Shown piece after piece: positions 1-6,054 of a stretch of DNA of 7,172 bases. Location of the stretch: assembly GCA_021785235.1 (NCBI GenBank), contig JAJYGB010000477.1, positions 1 through 7,172 of the forward strand, read 5' to 3'. A program made the position numbers and the translations under genes. The notes under the pieces were generated by a model. The model was given only the letters and a program-made list of their open reading frames with translations. It made no database searches and was not told the DNA's origin. The first letter of the stretch is position 1; every line of letters begins with the position of its first letter. This DNA comes from Bacteroidota bacterium. GTDB lineage: Bacteria; Bacteroidota; Kryptoniia; Kryptoniales; JAKASW01.

Positions 1-221
1 TACTCGGCCGACTGCGGACAATACGCGCAGTCTTCGGAGCAGCCGCCCGTTTTTATCGAAAGGAGTGAACACACCTGTATTTCGGATGAATCGTGGAATT
101 GCCTGTGGACGGTCGCGGCCTTATACACGAGGTCGAGCAGCGGTAGGTTGTAGATTTCCGCAATCTCTTCCGCCGTCCAATCATGACGGATAATGGTTAT
201 TGATTCTTCGCCTGGTTTCAC
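1..221 (-). CDS. bioB: Biotin synthase BioB, N-terminal 73 codons (runs off the left edge)
   Basis: BioB is a radical-SAM enzyme that inserts sulfur into dethiobiotin in the last step of biotin synthesis; it acts in the cytoplasm. Translating the minus strand from 221 leftwards gives the typical BioB N-terminus: RHDWTAEEI, then [17 protein letters not shown], then [12 protein letters not shown]. It ends in the radical-SAM cluster motif [11 protein letters not shown] (a CxxxCxxC arrangement) close to the window edge. The frame is open up to a TGA at 267-269 and has no ATG before the conserved part. I chose the GTG at 219-221, which gives MKPGEES before [14 protein letters not shown] about 7 nt upstream is a modest ribosome-binding site. 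The C-terminal part, with the [2Fe-2S] ligands, lies outside the window. The next gene upstream is an efflux pump, with no evident functional link. Family assignment is very secure; the start is less so. Confidence 0.95.
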   Translation of the reverse strand, partial: MKPGEESITIIRHDWTAEEIAEIYNLPLLDLVYKAATVHRQFHDSSEIQVCSLLSIKTGGCSEDCAYCPQSAE

Positions 222-259
222 GGGCTGACTCTCTGTGATTATGGCTGAATTTCTTTGAA

Positions 260-287
260 AATATAATCAGCAGAGCGGGATTCTAAA
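260..287 (-). promoter_or_regulatory. Candidate sigma70-type promoter for bioB
   Basis: On the minus strand, TTTAGA (282-287) is separated by 16 nt from TATATT (260-265). This lies about 40 nt upstream of the chosen GTG start of bioB. The match to consensus is partial and the area is AT-rich, so it is only a candidate. I saw no BirA-type palindrome (TTGTAAACC/GGTTTACAA style) near it. Confidence 0.3.
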
Positions 288-435
288 AGGGATGAAAGCC
301 TCCACTTACGTCAGTAGGGAAGGCCTTAGAGGAGCCTCCGTGCCTCTTTCGCCAGTCCCTGTAGCAGACAGAGATTTACGACAAAGACACGGAGTCAATG
401 AAAGTCTAGTTAGACGGTGTCATGGACGGCTGCAC

Positions 436-3400
436 TCAATTCCTTGCCGTCTCGGGCTCAAGCCCGGACGCTTGTCCTTCCGACTTCTTTCGGACAATAC
501 TTTTCAACCTTGCCTGCACATGTTCGAGGAGCTCGTACATAACCGGCACGAGTACAAGCGTAAGAAACATCGAGCTGATAAGCCCGCCGATGATTGCCCA
601 TGCCAGACCCGATTTCCATTCGGAACCTGCGTCGTGAGACAACGCCAACGGCATCATTCCGATAACCATCGCGGTCGTAGTCATCAATATGGGACGGATC
701 CTGCTTTCACCGGCCTCGATCAGCGCTTCAAAAGTGGACACGCCCTCTTCTCTTTTCTTCTGGTTGGTTCGATCCACCAGCAAAATCGCGTTCTTGCCGA
801 CCAGTCCGATCAACATGATTATACCGAGTATCGAGAAGATATTGAGTGAGTTCATCGTCAGGGCGAGCGCGAGGAACGCGCCGACCATGGCGACCGGTAT
901 CGAGAAGAGTATTATGAAAGGATCCAGGTACGAATCGTACAGCGCAACCATGACCATATATACGAATATTATTGCCGCTATGAGCGCAAGACCGAGACTA
1001 CTGAACGCGTCTGCCTGGTTCTTGAGATCTCCCCAGTAGGTTATGTCGACTCCCGTGGGGAGCGTCTTCTTAGCCATCGTGTTCTTTATGTCCTGACCTA
1101 CAGTTCCGGTCGGGCGGCCGACGACCTGCGAATACACTGTGACGGCGCTTATCCTGTCGAACCTTTGAAGCGCCGAAGGGCCTGTAGACTGATAGACCCT
1201 CGCGAATTGCTGGAGCTGAATCTTTTGACCCTTGCTGTTTATGAACGTCATCTGTTTCAGGTCGGATATTTTCGACTTATCGAACTTGTCCAGCGATACA
1301 AGGATATCAAAGTCGTCTCCGCCCTGTCTGAATTTCGCGTCATCGTTCCCCTGCATCGCGACCTGCAGCGTCGCACCGACATCGGCAATCGAGAGTCCGA
1401 ACGTGGCCAGTTTCTGGCGATCTATTTCGACGCGCATCTCGGGACTACTAAGATCCGTCGAAAGGCGCACATCCGCGGTCCCCGGGATCGATTTCACGAC
1501 ATCTTCCAGAACCTGCGCGGATTTCAGGACGTCGGTCCGGCTCGGACCGCTGACAATCAGCTGTATGGGCGTCTGGTTGGCAGTGCCGAACAAACCGATC
1601 GGGTCGACGCGGACCCTCACGCCCGGTATCTGGAGCGCGTACTTCTTTATCTCCTCGCCGACCTGGTCGGTCGAAAGGCTTCTCTGTTCCTTCGGCACGA
1701 GTTCGACATCAAGCTCCGAGCTGTGGTTGGAAGTCTGCCCGATGAGCCCCTCGTTAGAAACACCAACCTGAACGAAATCCTTCTTAACCTGCGGCAGACT
1801 ATTCACGTATCTCTCAACCTTCTCTGTAACGAAGTTCGTGTTCGTCACCGAATAATCCGGAGGCATATCGAGCGTGACAGCGAACTGTCCCATGTCGGAT
1901 TGCGGAATAAACTCGGCACCGATGAAACCGAGCGGGGCAAGCATCAACGACGCTATGAAAAGAGCCGCCGAAAAAGAGACGACCTTCCACCTATTGCCAA
2001 GGCTCCATTTAAGCAGGCTGATGTAACTGGCAACCAGCTTATGGAAATATTTCTCAAACCCAATTGCGAATTTCCCTATGAACGTCCTGTCCGTCATTCT
2101 TTCGAGTTTGCTTATCCTGGACGCAAGCAGAGGGGTAACCGTGAATGAGACGAACAGGCTCATCAGTGTCGATATGACTACCACCATCGCGAACTCGCGT
2201 ATGATGTTTCCGATTAGACCGCCGGTCAGAGCGAGGGGGACATAAATGACGACGTCCACCATAGTGATGGAAAGTGCCGCGAAACCTATCTCGTTTCTCC
2301 CCTTCACCGCCGCAACCGCCGGTTTCTCACCCTTCTCAAGATGGTGATGTATGTTCTCGATGACGACGATGGAGTCGTCCACCAATATCCCGACGACCAG
2401 CGATAGTCCGAGGAGCGTCATCAGGTTCAGGCTGTATCCGAGGACATACATAACGATGAACGTCGAGAGGATGGAGGCCGGGATGGCAAGCATTACTATG
2501 AACGAATTGCGCACGCTGTGGAGGAACAGGAGCATGACGACTGCAACGAGGATGACGGCGAGCGCGAGATCGAACTTAACTCCGTTTGCCGCATCGATAG
2601 TGAACCGCGATCCGTCCTGCGCTATAACGAACTTTATATTCTCCGCCTTGTTCTCACTTTCGATTTTATTCAGCTCGGCGCGGACCAGCTTGCTCACGTT
2701 GACGGCGTTCGCGTCGGTTTGTTTCTGTACGAGTATGCCGATGGACGTAACGCCGTCAATGCGGGTAATGGTCTGATACTCTTTGTGTCCGTCTTCCACG
2801 TCGGCGATGTCCGATAATCTGACTTCGCCGCCATCCTTCGACCTCTTGATTATGAGGTTTCTGATGGCATCGACGGAATTAAAACGGCCGGCTACCCTTA
2901 CTATCAACTGGTTCTGGCTGTTCTGAAGCTTCCCCGTCGGGTAATCGAGGTTGGAAGTCTGCACGGCATTGAGGACCTGCAGCACGGAAATGCCATACGC
3001 CCTGAGTTTTCCCTCGTCCAGGTTAACTCTTATTTCGCGCTGTAAACCGCCGACGAGTGTAACGAGGCCGACACCGGGGATCTCCGACAGCCGCGGCTGG
3101 ATCCTGTCGAGGACGAACTGGTAGAACTTAGTGGACGGCATATTGCTCGTAACACCCAGTCGCAGGACGGGGATCGCCTGGAGATCGAGCTTCGAAATTG
3201 CCGGAGTCTTCGCACCGGACGGCAAGGTGCTGACAATCTGATTTATCTTCTGCTGCGCGTCCTGCAGTTCGGTGTTAACGTCGGCCGACTGATCGAATTG
3301 TACCATCACGAAGGAGACACCTTCGTTTGAAGTAGACGTCATACTGTAAACCTGATCCAGGGAAGCCAGTGCGTCTTCAACGGGTTTGGTGACTGAGCTC

Positions 3401-3579
3401 TCCACCTCGTTGGGGGATGCGCCGGGATATATTGTCGATACCGAAAGTACCGGTGGAGTAATTTTCGGCAGAAGCTCGTAATTCAGATTCATCAGGCTGT
3501 AGATTCCGAGGAGCGCGAGCGCGCCAAATACCACGACCACGAGCGTCGGCCTTTTTATCGCTAATTCTGTAACCGTCAT
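436..3579 (-). CDS. RND efflux pump, inner-membrane proton antiporter (HAE/AcrB type)
   Basis: This 1047-residue protein has the usual length of RND drug exporters and would form the trimeric inner-membrane pump that takes substrates from the periplasm or membrane and expels them using proton entry. TM1 lies at about residues 11-30. The first periplasmic porter half follows (about 40-335), then TM2-TM6 (about 336-490), TM7 (about 531-552), the second porter half (about 555-855) and TM8-TM12 (about 858-1017). The TM4 proton-relay pair is present in GILVDDSIVVIENI (Asp401-Asp402), and the partner lysine is in GLVGKNAILLVD (Lys929). These match AcrB Asp407/Asp408/Lys940, so an active proton-driven pump is expected rather than a metal-type CusA. 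YPGASPNEVE near residue 51 is also typical. The start ATG has an AAAGGA site 9 nt upstream. The gene follows the fusion-protein gene by 60 nt, in one operon. The substrate cannot be told from sequence, and no outer-membrane channel gene follows before bioB. Confidence 0.96.
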   Translation of the reverse strand: MTVTELAIKRPTLVVVVFGALALLGIYSLMNLNYELLPKITPPVLSVSTIYPGASPNEVESSVTKPVEDALASLDQVYSMTSTSNEGVSFVMVQFDQSADVNTELQDAQQKINQIVSTLPSGAKTPAISKLDLQAIPVLRLGVTSNMPSTKFYQFVLDRIQPRLSEIPGVGLVTLVGGLQREIRVNLDEGKLRAYGISVLQVLNAVQTSNLDYPTGKLQNSQNQLIVRVAGRFNSVDAIRNLIIKRSKDGGEVRLSDIADVEDGHKEYQTITRIDGVTSIGILVQKQTDANAVNVSKLVRAELNKIESENKAENIKFVIAQDGSRFTIDAANGVKFDLALAVILVAVVMLLFLHSVRNSFIVMLAIPASILSTFIVMYVLGYSLNLMTLLGLSLVVGILVDDSIVVIENIHHHLEKGEKPAVAAVKGRNEIGFAALSITMVDVVIYVPLALTGGLIGNIIREFAMVVVISTLMSLFVSFTVTPLLASRISKLERMTDRTFIGKFAIGFEKYFHKLVASYISLLKWSLGNRWKVVSFSAALFIASLMLAPLGFIGAEFIPQSDMGQFAVTLDMPPDYSVTNTNFVTEKVERYVNSLPQVKKDFVQVGVSNEGLIGQTSNHSSELDVELVPKEQRSLSTDQVGEEIKKYALQIPGVRVRVDPIGLFGTANQTPIQLIVSGPSRTDVLKSAQVLEDVVKSIPGTADVRLSTDLSSPEMRVEIDRQKLATFGLSIADVGATLQVAMQGNDDAKFRQGGDDFDILVSLDKFDKSKISDLKQMTFINSKGQKIQLQQFARVYQSTGPSALQRFDRISAVTVYSQVVGRPTGTVGQDIKNTMAKKTLPTGVDITYWGDLKNQADAFSSLGLALIAAIIFVYMVMVALYDSYLDPFIILFSIPVAMVGAFLALALTMNSLNIFSILGIIMLIGLVGKNAILLVDRTNQKKREEGVSTFEALIEAGESRIRPILMTTTAMVIGMMPLALSHDAGSEWKSGLAWAIIGGLISSMFLTLVLVPVMYELLEHVQARLKSIVRKKSEGQASGLEPETARN

Positions 3580-3609
3580 TTCAATTGGTCCTTTTCAAAT
3601 TCTTGTCGG

Positions 3610-3627
3610 GCGGCATTTATGCGCCGC
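3610..3627 (-). other. Small stem-loop in the mfp-rnd intercistronic gap
   Basis: In the 60-nt gap between the fusion-protein stop and the pump start, GCGGC (3610-3614) and GCCGC (3623-3627) form a 5-bp GC-rich stem with an 8-nt loop. An alternative pairing uses the inner GCAT/ATGC. No T-tract follows on the minus strand, so it is not an intrinsic terminator. It could be an mRNA processing or stability element, or chance. Confidence 0.3.
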
Positions 3628-3639
3628 ATAACATGCATC

Positions 3640-4689
3640 TTAACCGGCGATTGTCACCTTATATCCATCTTCGAGGTTGTCCTGCCCGTTCGTCACGATC
3701 GTCTCGCCGGCTTTGAGCCCGCTTAGCACTTCCAGGTAATTATTATGGCTCGTCCCGACCACGATATCCCTCAGCCTGGCAATCCCGTTGTTCACAACGT
3801 ACACCTGTGCGTTTTCAACGCTCCCGACGAGCGCCTGTCGCGGTATGACAAGTGAATTAACCGGCGACTTTTCGGTGAAATAGATTTGCGCGAACATACC
3901 TGCTTTCAGCGGGTGGTCCGAGCTGTTGGGGAATTCCACTTCCACAGGATAGGTATGGTCCGCGTCCCCCTTCGAGCTTATCGTTTTGATGCGGCCCGTA
4001 AATTCGACGCCGGGATAGACATCCGTGAAAATCGTCACCGGATCTCCGGCTTTGAAATCCATGACGTCCTGCTCGGCGACATTGACGGTAACCTTCAGCT
4101 TTGATATGTCGACTACCTCCGCGACGACCATTCCGGCGTTGACGAACGCGCCGACATCGACCGTGCGCGCGGTGACGACGCCTGAGATTGGAGTCGTTAT
4201 CCTTGTGTTGTTGTACTGACGGTGCGCATTGACGAACTGGTCGTTCGCCGACTCGTAGGCGAGTTCAGCGCTTTCGAGCTGGGAATCGGTAATTGAGTTT
4301 TCCTTATAAAGCTGTTTGTACCGCTCATAGTCCTTGGTCGCCTTGTCGAGGTTGACCTGCGCCAGTTTGAGGGCGGCGGTCTGAAGCTTATCGTCGAGCT
4401 GTATCAGCTCCGCGCCTGCCCGCTCGTTGTCGCCGACGCGGGCGAGCACCTTAGTGACTTTGCCCGACGCCTCCGCGACGATGGTCACGTCGTTATCGGC
4501 GTTTATCGTCCCGACCAGGTCGAATTTATTTGTGAGATCTTCCTTCCCCACTGTGGCCACGGTGACGGCGTAACTATCGACATTCAGATTCTTTGTCTCG
4601 GCCTTGATCTGCGCGCGGTTCCGGAGAAGAACCGCCACGATGACGGCTATGGTTACAACGATAATCGAATAGAACTTTATCTTCTTCAT
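3640..4689 (-). CDS. Periplasmic membrane-fusion (adaptor) protein of an RND efflux system
   Basis: This 349-residue adaptor would link the inner-membrane RND pump to an outer-membrane channel. Residues 1-22 (MKKIKF, then a run of I/V/A/L) form an N-terminal signal-anchor. There is no lipobox cysteine, so a membrane-anchored rather than lipid-anchored adaptor is expected. The two halves of the lipoyl-like domain are at about 66-100 (VAEASGKVTKVLARVGD) and 163-196 (RITTPISGVVTARTVDVGAFV). They flank a short helical hairpin at about 101-160 rich in K/E/Q/Y. A beta-barrel domain follows (about 197-275), then a membrane-proximal domain (about 280-349) ending DGYKVTIAG. The order matches AcrA/MexA/HlyD-type fusion proteins; the hairpin is relatively short. 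GAGG lies 7 nt before the ATG. The gene is 55 nt downstream of the TetR gene and 60 nt upstream of the pump gene. Confidence 0.94.
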   Translation of the reverse strand: MKKIKFYSIIVVTIAVIVAVLLRNRAQIKAETKNLNVDSYAVTVATVGKEDLTNKFDLVGTINADNDVTIVAEASGKVTKVLARVGDNERAGAELIQLDDKLQTAALKLAQVNLDKATKDYERYKQLYKENSITDSQLESAELAYESANDQFVNAHRQYNNTRITTPISGVVTARTVDVGAFVNAGMVVAEVVDISKLKVTVNVAEQDVMDFKAGDPVTIFTDVYPGVEFTGRIKTISSKGDADHTYPVEVEFPNSSDHPLKAGMFAQIYFTEKSPVNSLVIPRQALVGSVENAQVYVVNNGIARLRDIVVGTSHNNYLEVLSGLKAGETIVTNGQDNLEDGYKVTIAG

Positions 4690-4744
4690 ACATTGCCTCT
4701 AACTATGAGCTTCACATTTTTCATTTTGGTTTAGGAATTTGCTT

Positions 4745-5368
4745 TTACTGAGCGAGCACCGCGACCGGTTTGTGGAAGATATACTTCGATCTTCCCTCTT
4801 CCGTCAGAATTCCCTCGAATATGATCTTGGAGATGGCTTCGAACGCCTGGCCGGCGGTGCAGGGAAGTTCCGACAACACTTCGGGGTTCACGATCGACTC
4901 CACCGCGTTCGTGTAAACCAGGATGACGATGTCCCTGTCGATATCGCTCCTGAAAATGCCTGTCTCGAACCCGGCCTCGAACAAGCGGCGGACCTTTTCG
5001 AGTATCTTCCCCTTCTTGAAATCATGTATCTCTTTCCATATCTCCGGAGCAGTCTTCTGAATATCCTGAAGCTTGTTCATCCTGGAAGACCGCTCACCGA
5101 CGAAGTCAAGCGTATTTCTGAACTTCCCGACGAAGTCAAGATCTTCACGTTTCCACAGCAGTTCGATTTGTTCCATGAACTCGCACTGCCTTTCGGTCAT
5201 CAACTCGCGGAGTACTTCTTTTTTATTCGGGAAGAACTTGTACAGCGTTTTTTTGCTGATCCCGAGTCCGGCCGCGATTTCCTCCATTGTGACCTTGGAA
5301 TACCCATGCTGCATGAACATCTCCTCGGCGGTCGTGAGGATTTTACTCTTAATCTCAGGCTCAGTCAT
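4745..5368 (-). CDS. TetR/AcrR-family transcriptional repressor, probable regulator of the efflux operon
   Basis: The 207-residue protein has the length and layout of TetR-family regulators. The N-terminal DNA-binding domain spans about residues 6-55, with the helix-turn-helix VTMEEIAAGLGISKKTLYKFF (about 27-46) followed by PNKKEVL, a hallmark of the family. The rest is a helical ligand-binding and dimerisation domain. It contains LQDIQKTAPEIWKEIHDFKK (about 100-119), a pattern I associate with regulators next to RND pumps. The sequence LDFVG occurs twice, 10 residues apart (77-81 and 87-91). The start ATG at 5366-5368 has AAGGA 7 nt upstream. It is the first gene of the set, so by analogy with AcrR/MexR-type loci it probably represses its own operon until a pump substrate binds. 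Likely operators are the two GGAAACG/CGTTTCC repeats upstream. The inducer is unknown. Confidence 0.95.
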   Translation of the reverse strand: MTEPEIKSKILTTAEEMFMQHGYSKVTMEEIAAGLGISKKTLYKFFPNKKEVLRELMTERQCEFMEQIELLWKREDLDFVGKFRNTLDFVGERSSRMNKLQDIQKTAPEIWKEIHDFKKGKILEKVRRLFEAGFETGIFRSDIDRDIVILVYTNAVESIVNPEVLSELPCTAGQAFEAISKIIFEGILTEEGRSKYIFHKPVAVLAQ

Positions 5369-5389
5369 TCCTAAATCCTTCTTTCTTCT

Positions 5390-5417
5390 GGAAACGAGTT
5401 GCGTTTACAACGTTTCC
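5390..5417. promoter_or_regulatory. Operator O1: 28-bp inverted repeat GGAAACG-N14-CGTTTCC
   Basis: GGAAACG (5390-5396) and CGTTTCC (5411-5417) are perfect inverted 7-mers 14 bp apart. Inside them GTTG/CAAC extends the symmetry, with a 2-bp offset. The site ends 22 bp before the tetR start codon, immediately upstream of its ribosome-binding site. It shares form, length and 20 of 28 positions with O2, including a central CGT. TetR proteins bind such inverted repeats, and QacR is known to bind a 28-bp site as two dimers. Here it could block initiation from a nearby weak promoter, act as a roadblock to RNA polymerase coming from the upstream promoter, or form an RNA hairpin near the RBS. Confidence 0.7.
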
Positions 5418-5427
5418 ATTTTGCACT

Positions 5428-5449
5428 AAAAAAAGCAGTCATCGACTGC
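5428..5449 (-). terminator. Intrinsic terminator or attenuator-like hairpin with T7 tract in the tetR leader
   Basis: On the minus strand GCAGTC-GAT-GACTGC (5449 down to 5435) is a 6-bp stem with a 3-nt loop, followed directly by seven T residues (5434-5428). This is the classic form of a factor-independent terminator acting leftwards. It could end transcripts of the YqaE-like gene, whose stop is 160 bp upstream. However, it also lies downstream of the TTGACA promoter at 5501-5529 and upstream of tetR. Transcripts from that promoter must therefore read through it to reach the efflux operon. Confidence 0.7.
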
Positions 5450-5472
5450 ACAAAGGCTCAGATGGGAGCTAT

Positions 5473-5500
5473 GGAAACGAATATCGTATTATGCGTTTCC
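5473..5500. promoter_or_regulatory. Operator O2: 28-bp inverted repeat GGAAACG-N14-CGTTTCC at the promoter
   Basis: GGAAACG (5473-5479) and CGTTTCC (5494-5500) are perfect inverted arms with the same 14-bp spacing as O1. An inner ACGA/TCGT pair (5477-5480, 5484-5487) gives a second smaller palindrome, as expected if more than one dimer binds. The site begins right next to the -10 box at 5501-5506, so it covers the predicted transcription start. Occupation by the TetR protein would block initiation. The repeat starts 83 bp from the start of O1, close to eight helical turns, so both sites lie on about the same face of the helix. Confidence 0.72.
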
Positions 5501-5529
5501 AAGATAATAGAAATATTATGCCATGTCAA
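5501..5529 (-). promoter_or_regulatory. Sigma70-type promoter for the tetR-mfp-rnd operon
   Basis: The minus strand carries a perfect -35 hexamer TTGACA (5524-5529), a 17-nt spacer and TATCTT (5501-5506), which matches TATAAT at four of six positions. The start site is expected around 5494-5496, inside operator O2. This gives a leader of about 126 nt before the tetR ATG. The position of O2 right behind the -10 supports both calls. No gene runs rightwards here, so the promoter most likely serves the efflux operon. Confidence 0.65.
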
Positions 5530-5608
5530 GAGGGAAATTTGTGCCCGGGACGATCAGGGTAATAACACCCACTAAACCATCCAACCTCTTCGATCCCATG
5601 TCTCGTTA

Positions 5609-5809
5609 TCAAGCATTTGAAGTCTTGATCGCCCTGATAATCTTCTTCGCGCGCCTGTCGTCATAGTGGTCGCGTACCACGAGAAGTGCGTGTACTACCG
5701 CCGGTATCCAGAACAGAAAGCAGAGAAAGAAATTGACCAGCGCCTGGATCGGTTTCCCGCTGAGGAGTACCGCGATGGGTGGGAGAAAAAAGGCAAGTAT
5801 GTACAGCAT
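5609..5809 (-). CDS. YqaE/Pmp3-family small membrane protein (UPF0057)
   Basis: This 66-residue protein has the family's usual form: two hydrophobic helices, at about residues 2-18 (LYILAFFLPPIAVLLSG) and 22-46 (IQALVNFFLCFLFWIPAVVHALLVV), joined by a short turn. A charged C-terminal tail, DHYDDRRAKKIIRAIK, follows. The FFLPPIAVLLSG and FWIPAVVHALLVV segments match the Pmp3/YqaE signature (LPPxAV...WIPxxxHAxxV). Members are inner-membrane proteolipids linked to salt, cold and other membrane stress, perhaps through membrane potential; the exact role in bacteria is not settled. AGGAG lies 8 nt before the ATG, so the start is secure. The gene is separated from tetR by 240 bp with its own promoter and a terminator-like hairpin, so it is probably not part of the efflux operon. 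Confidence 0.92.
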   Translation of the reverse strand: MLYILAFFLPPIAVLLSGKPIQALVNFFLCFLFWIPAVVHALLVVRDHYDDRRAKKIIRAIKTSNA

Positions 5810-6054
5810 TTGAAATTCTCCTGATAGCTTCTGTTCAATCGGCAGCTCGCCGGTTTTAATATGAATACGGAAGCGCTTCTCTAATTGTTCCGACTACTGA
5901 CTTCGTGACCCCCGGCAATCGGCGAGGGTCTTGCACTTCCCTCGTGGATTACCCTCTTCGACCACAAATCTCTTCTCTCCCTGTCTCTTTTCGTGACTCC
6001 GTGGCACTCCGTGATATTGCTGCTCTTGCGTGCATTTAGGCCGAATCGACGGGT
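5810..6054. other. Intergenic spacer with degenerate CACGGAGT/TTCGTGAC repeats
   Basis: No convincing gene is seen in these 245 bp. ACTCCGTG occurs twice at a 10-bp period (5996-6003 and 6006-6013; CACGGAGT on the minus strand). TTCGTGAC occurs at 5902-5909 and again at 5990-5997. GAAGCGCTTC (5870-5879) is a 10-bp perfect palindrome about 60 bp before the yqaE-like start. GACCC (5907-5911) and GGGTC (5926-5930) can pair, with imperfect inner pairing. The area presumably holds the promoter of the YqaE-like gene and the 3' untranslated end of the VOC gene, but I cannot place either precisely. Confidence 0.5.

Noticed and set aside
404..415. GTCTA/TAGAC inverted repeat as a terminator for the pump gene
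   Set aside because: The arms are separated by only 2 bp, leaving a 4-bp stem at best, and the following TTTCATT tract is weak.
1165..2148. Long plus-strand open frame (327 codons) opposite the pump gene
   Set aside because: It lies wholly antisense to an intact RND pump with all family motifs. The translation is Arg/Leu/His-rich with no domain, as expected of a shadow frame in GC-biased coding DNA.
5147..5155. Extra ACGTTTCCA half-site inside the tetR coding region
   Set aside because: It has no inverted GGAAACG partner at 14-bp spacing, so it is probably a chance match rather than a third operator.
4739..5374. Plus-strand open frame (211 codons) opposite tetR
   Set aside because: It mirrors almost exactly the TetR gene, which has a clear helix-turn-helix; the plus-strand product has no family resemblance.
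5411..5445. Independent tetR promoter directly upstream of O1 (CAAAAT as -10)
   Set aside because: No acceptable -35 is found 15-19 nt upstream; the position mimics the O2 promoter but sequence support is too poor to list.
5907..5930. GACCC/GGGTC inverted repeat as a terminator for the VOC gene
   Set aside because: The stem is only 5 bp plus a mismatch and no T-tract follows on the relevant strand.
5949..6035. 28-codon minus-strand ORF in the spacer between the VOC and YqaE-like genes
   Set aside because: It runs through the CACGGAGT repeats, has a low-complexity Arg/Glu-rich product, and no ribosome-binding site.
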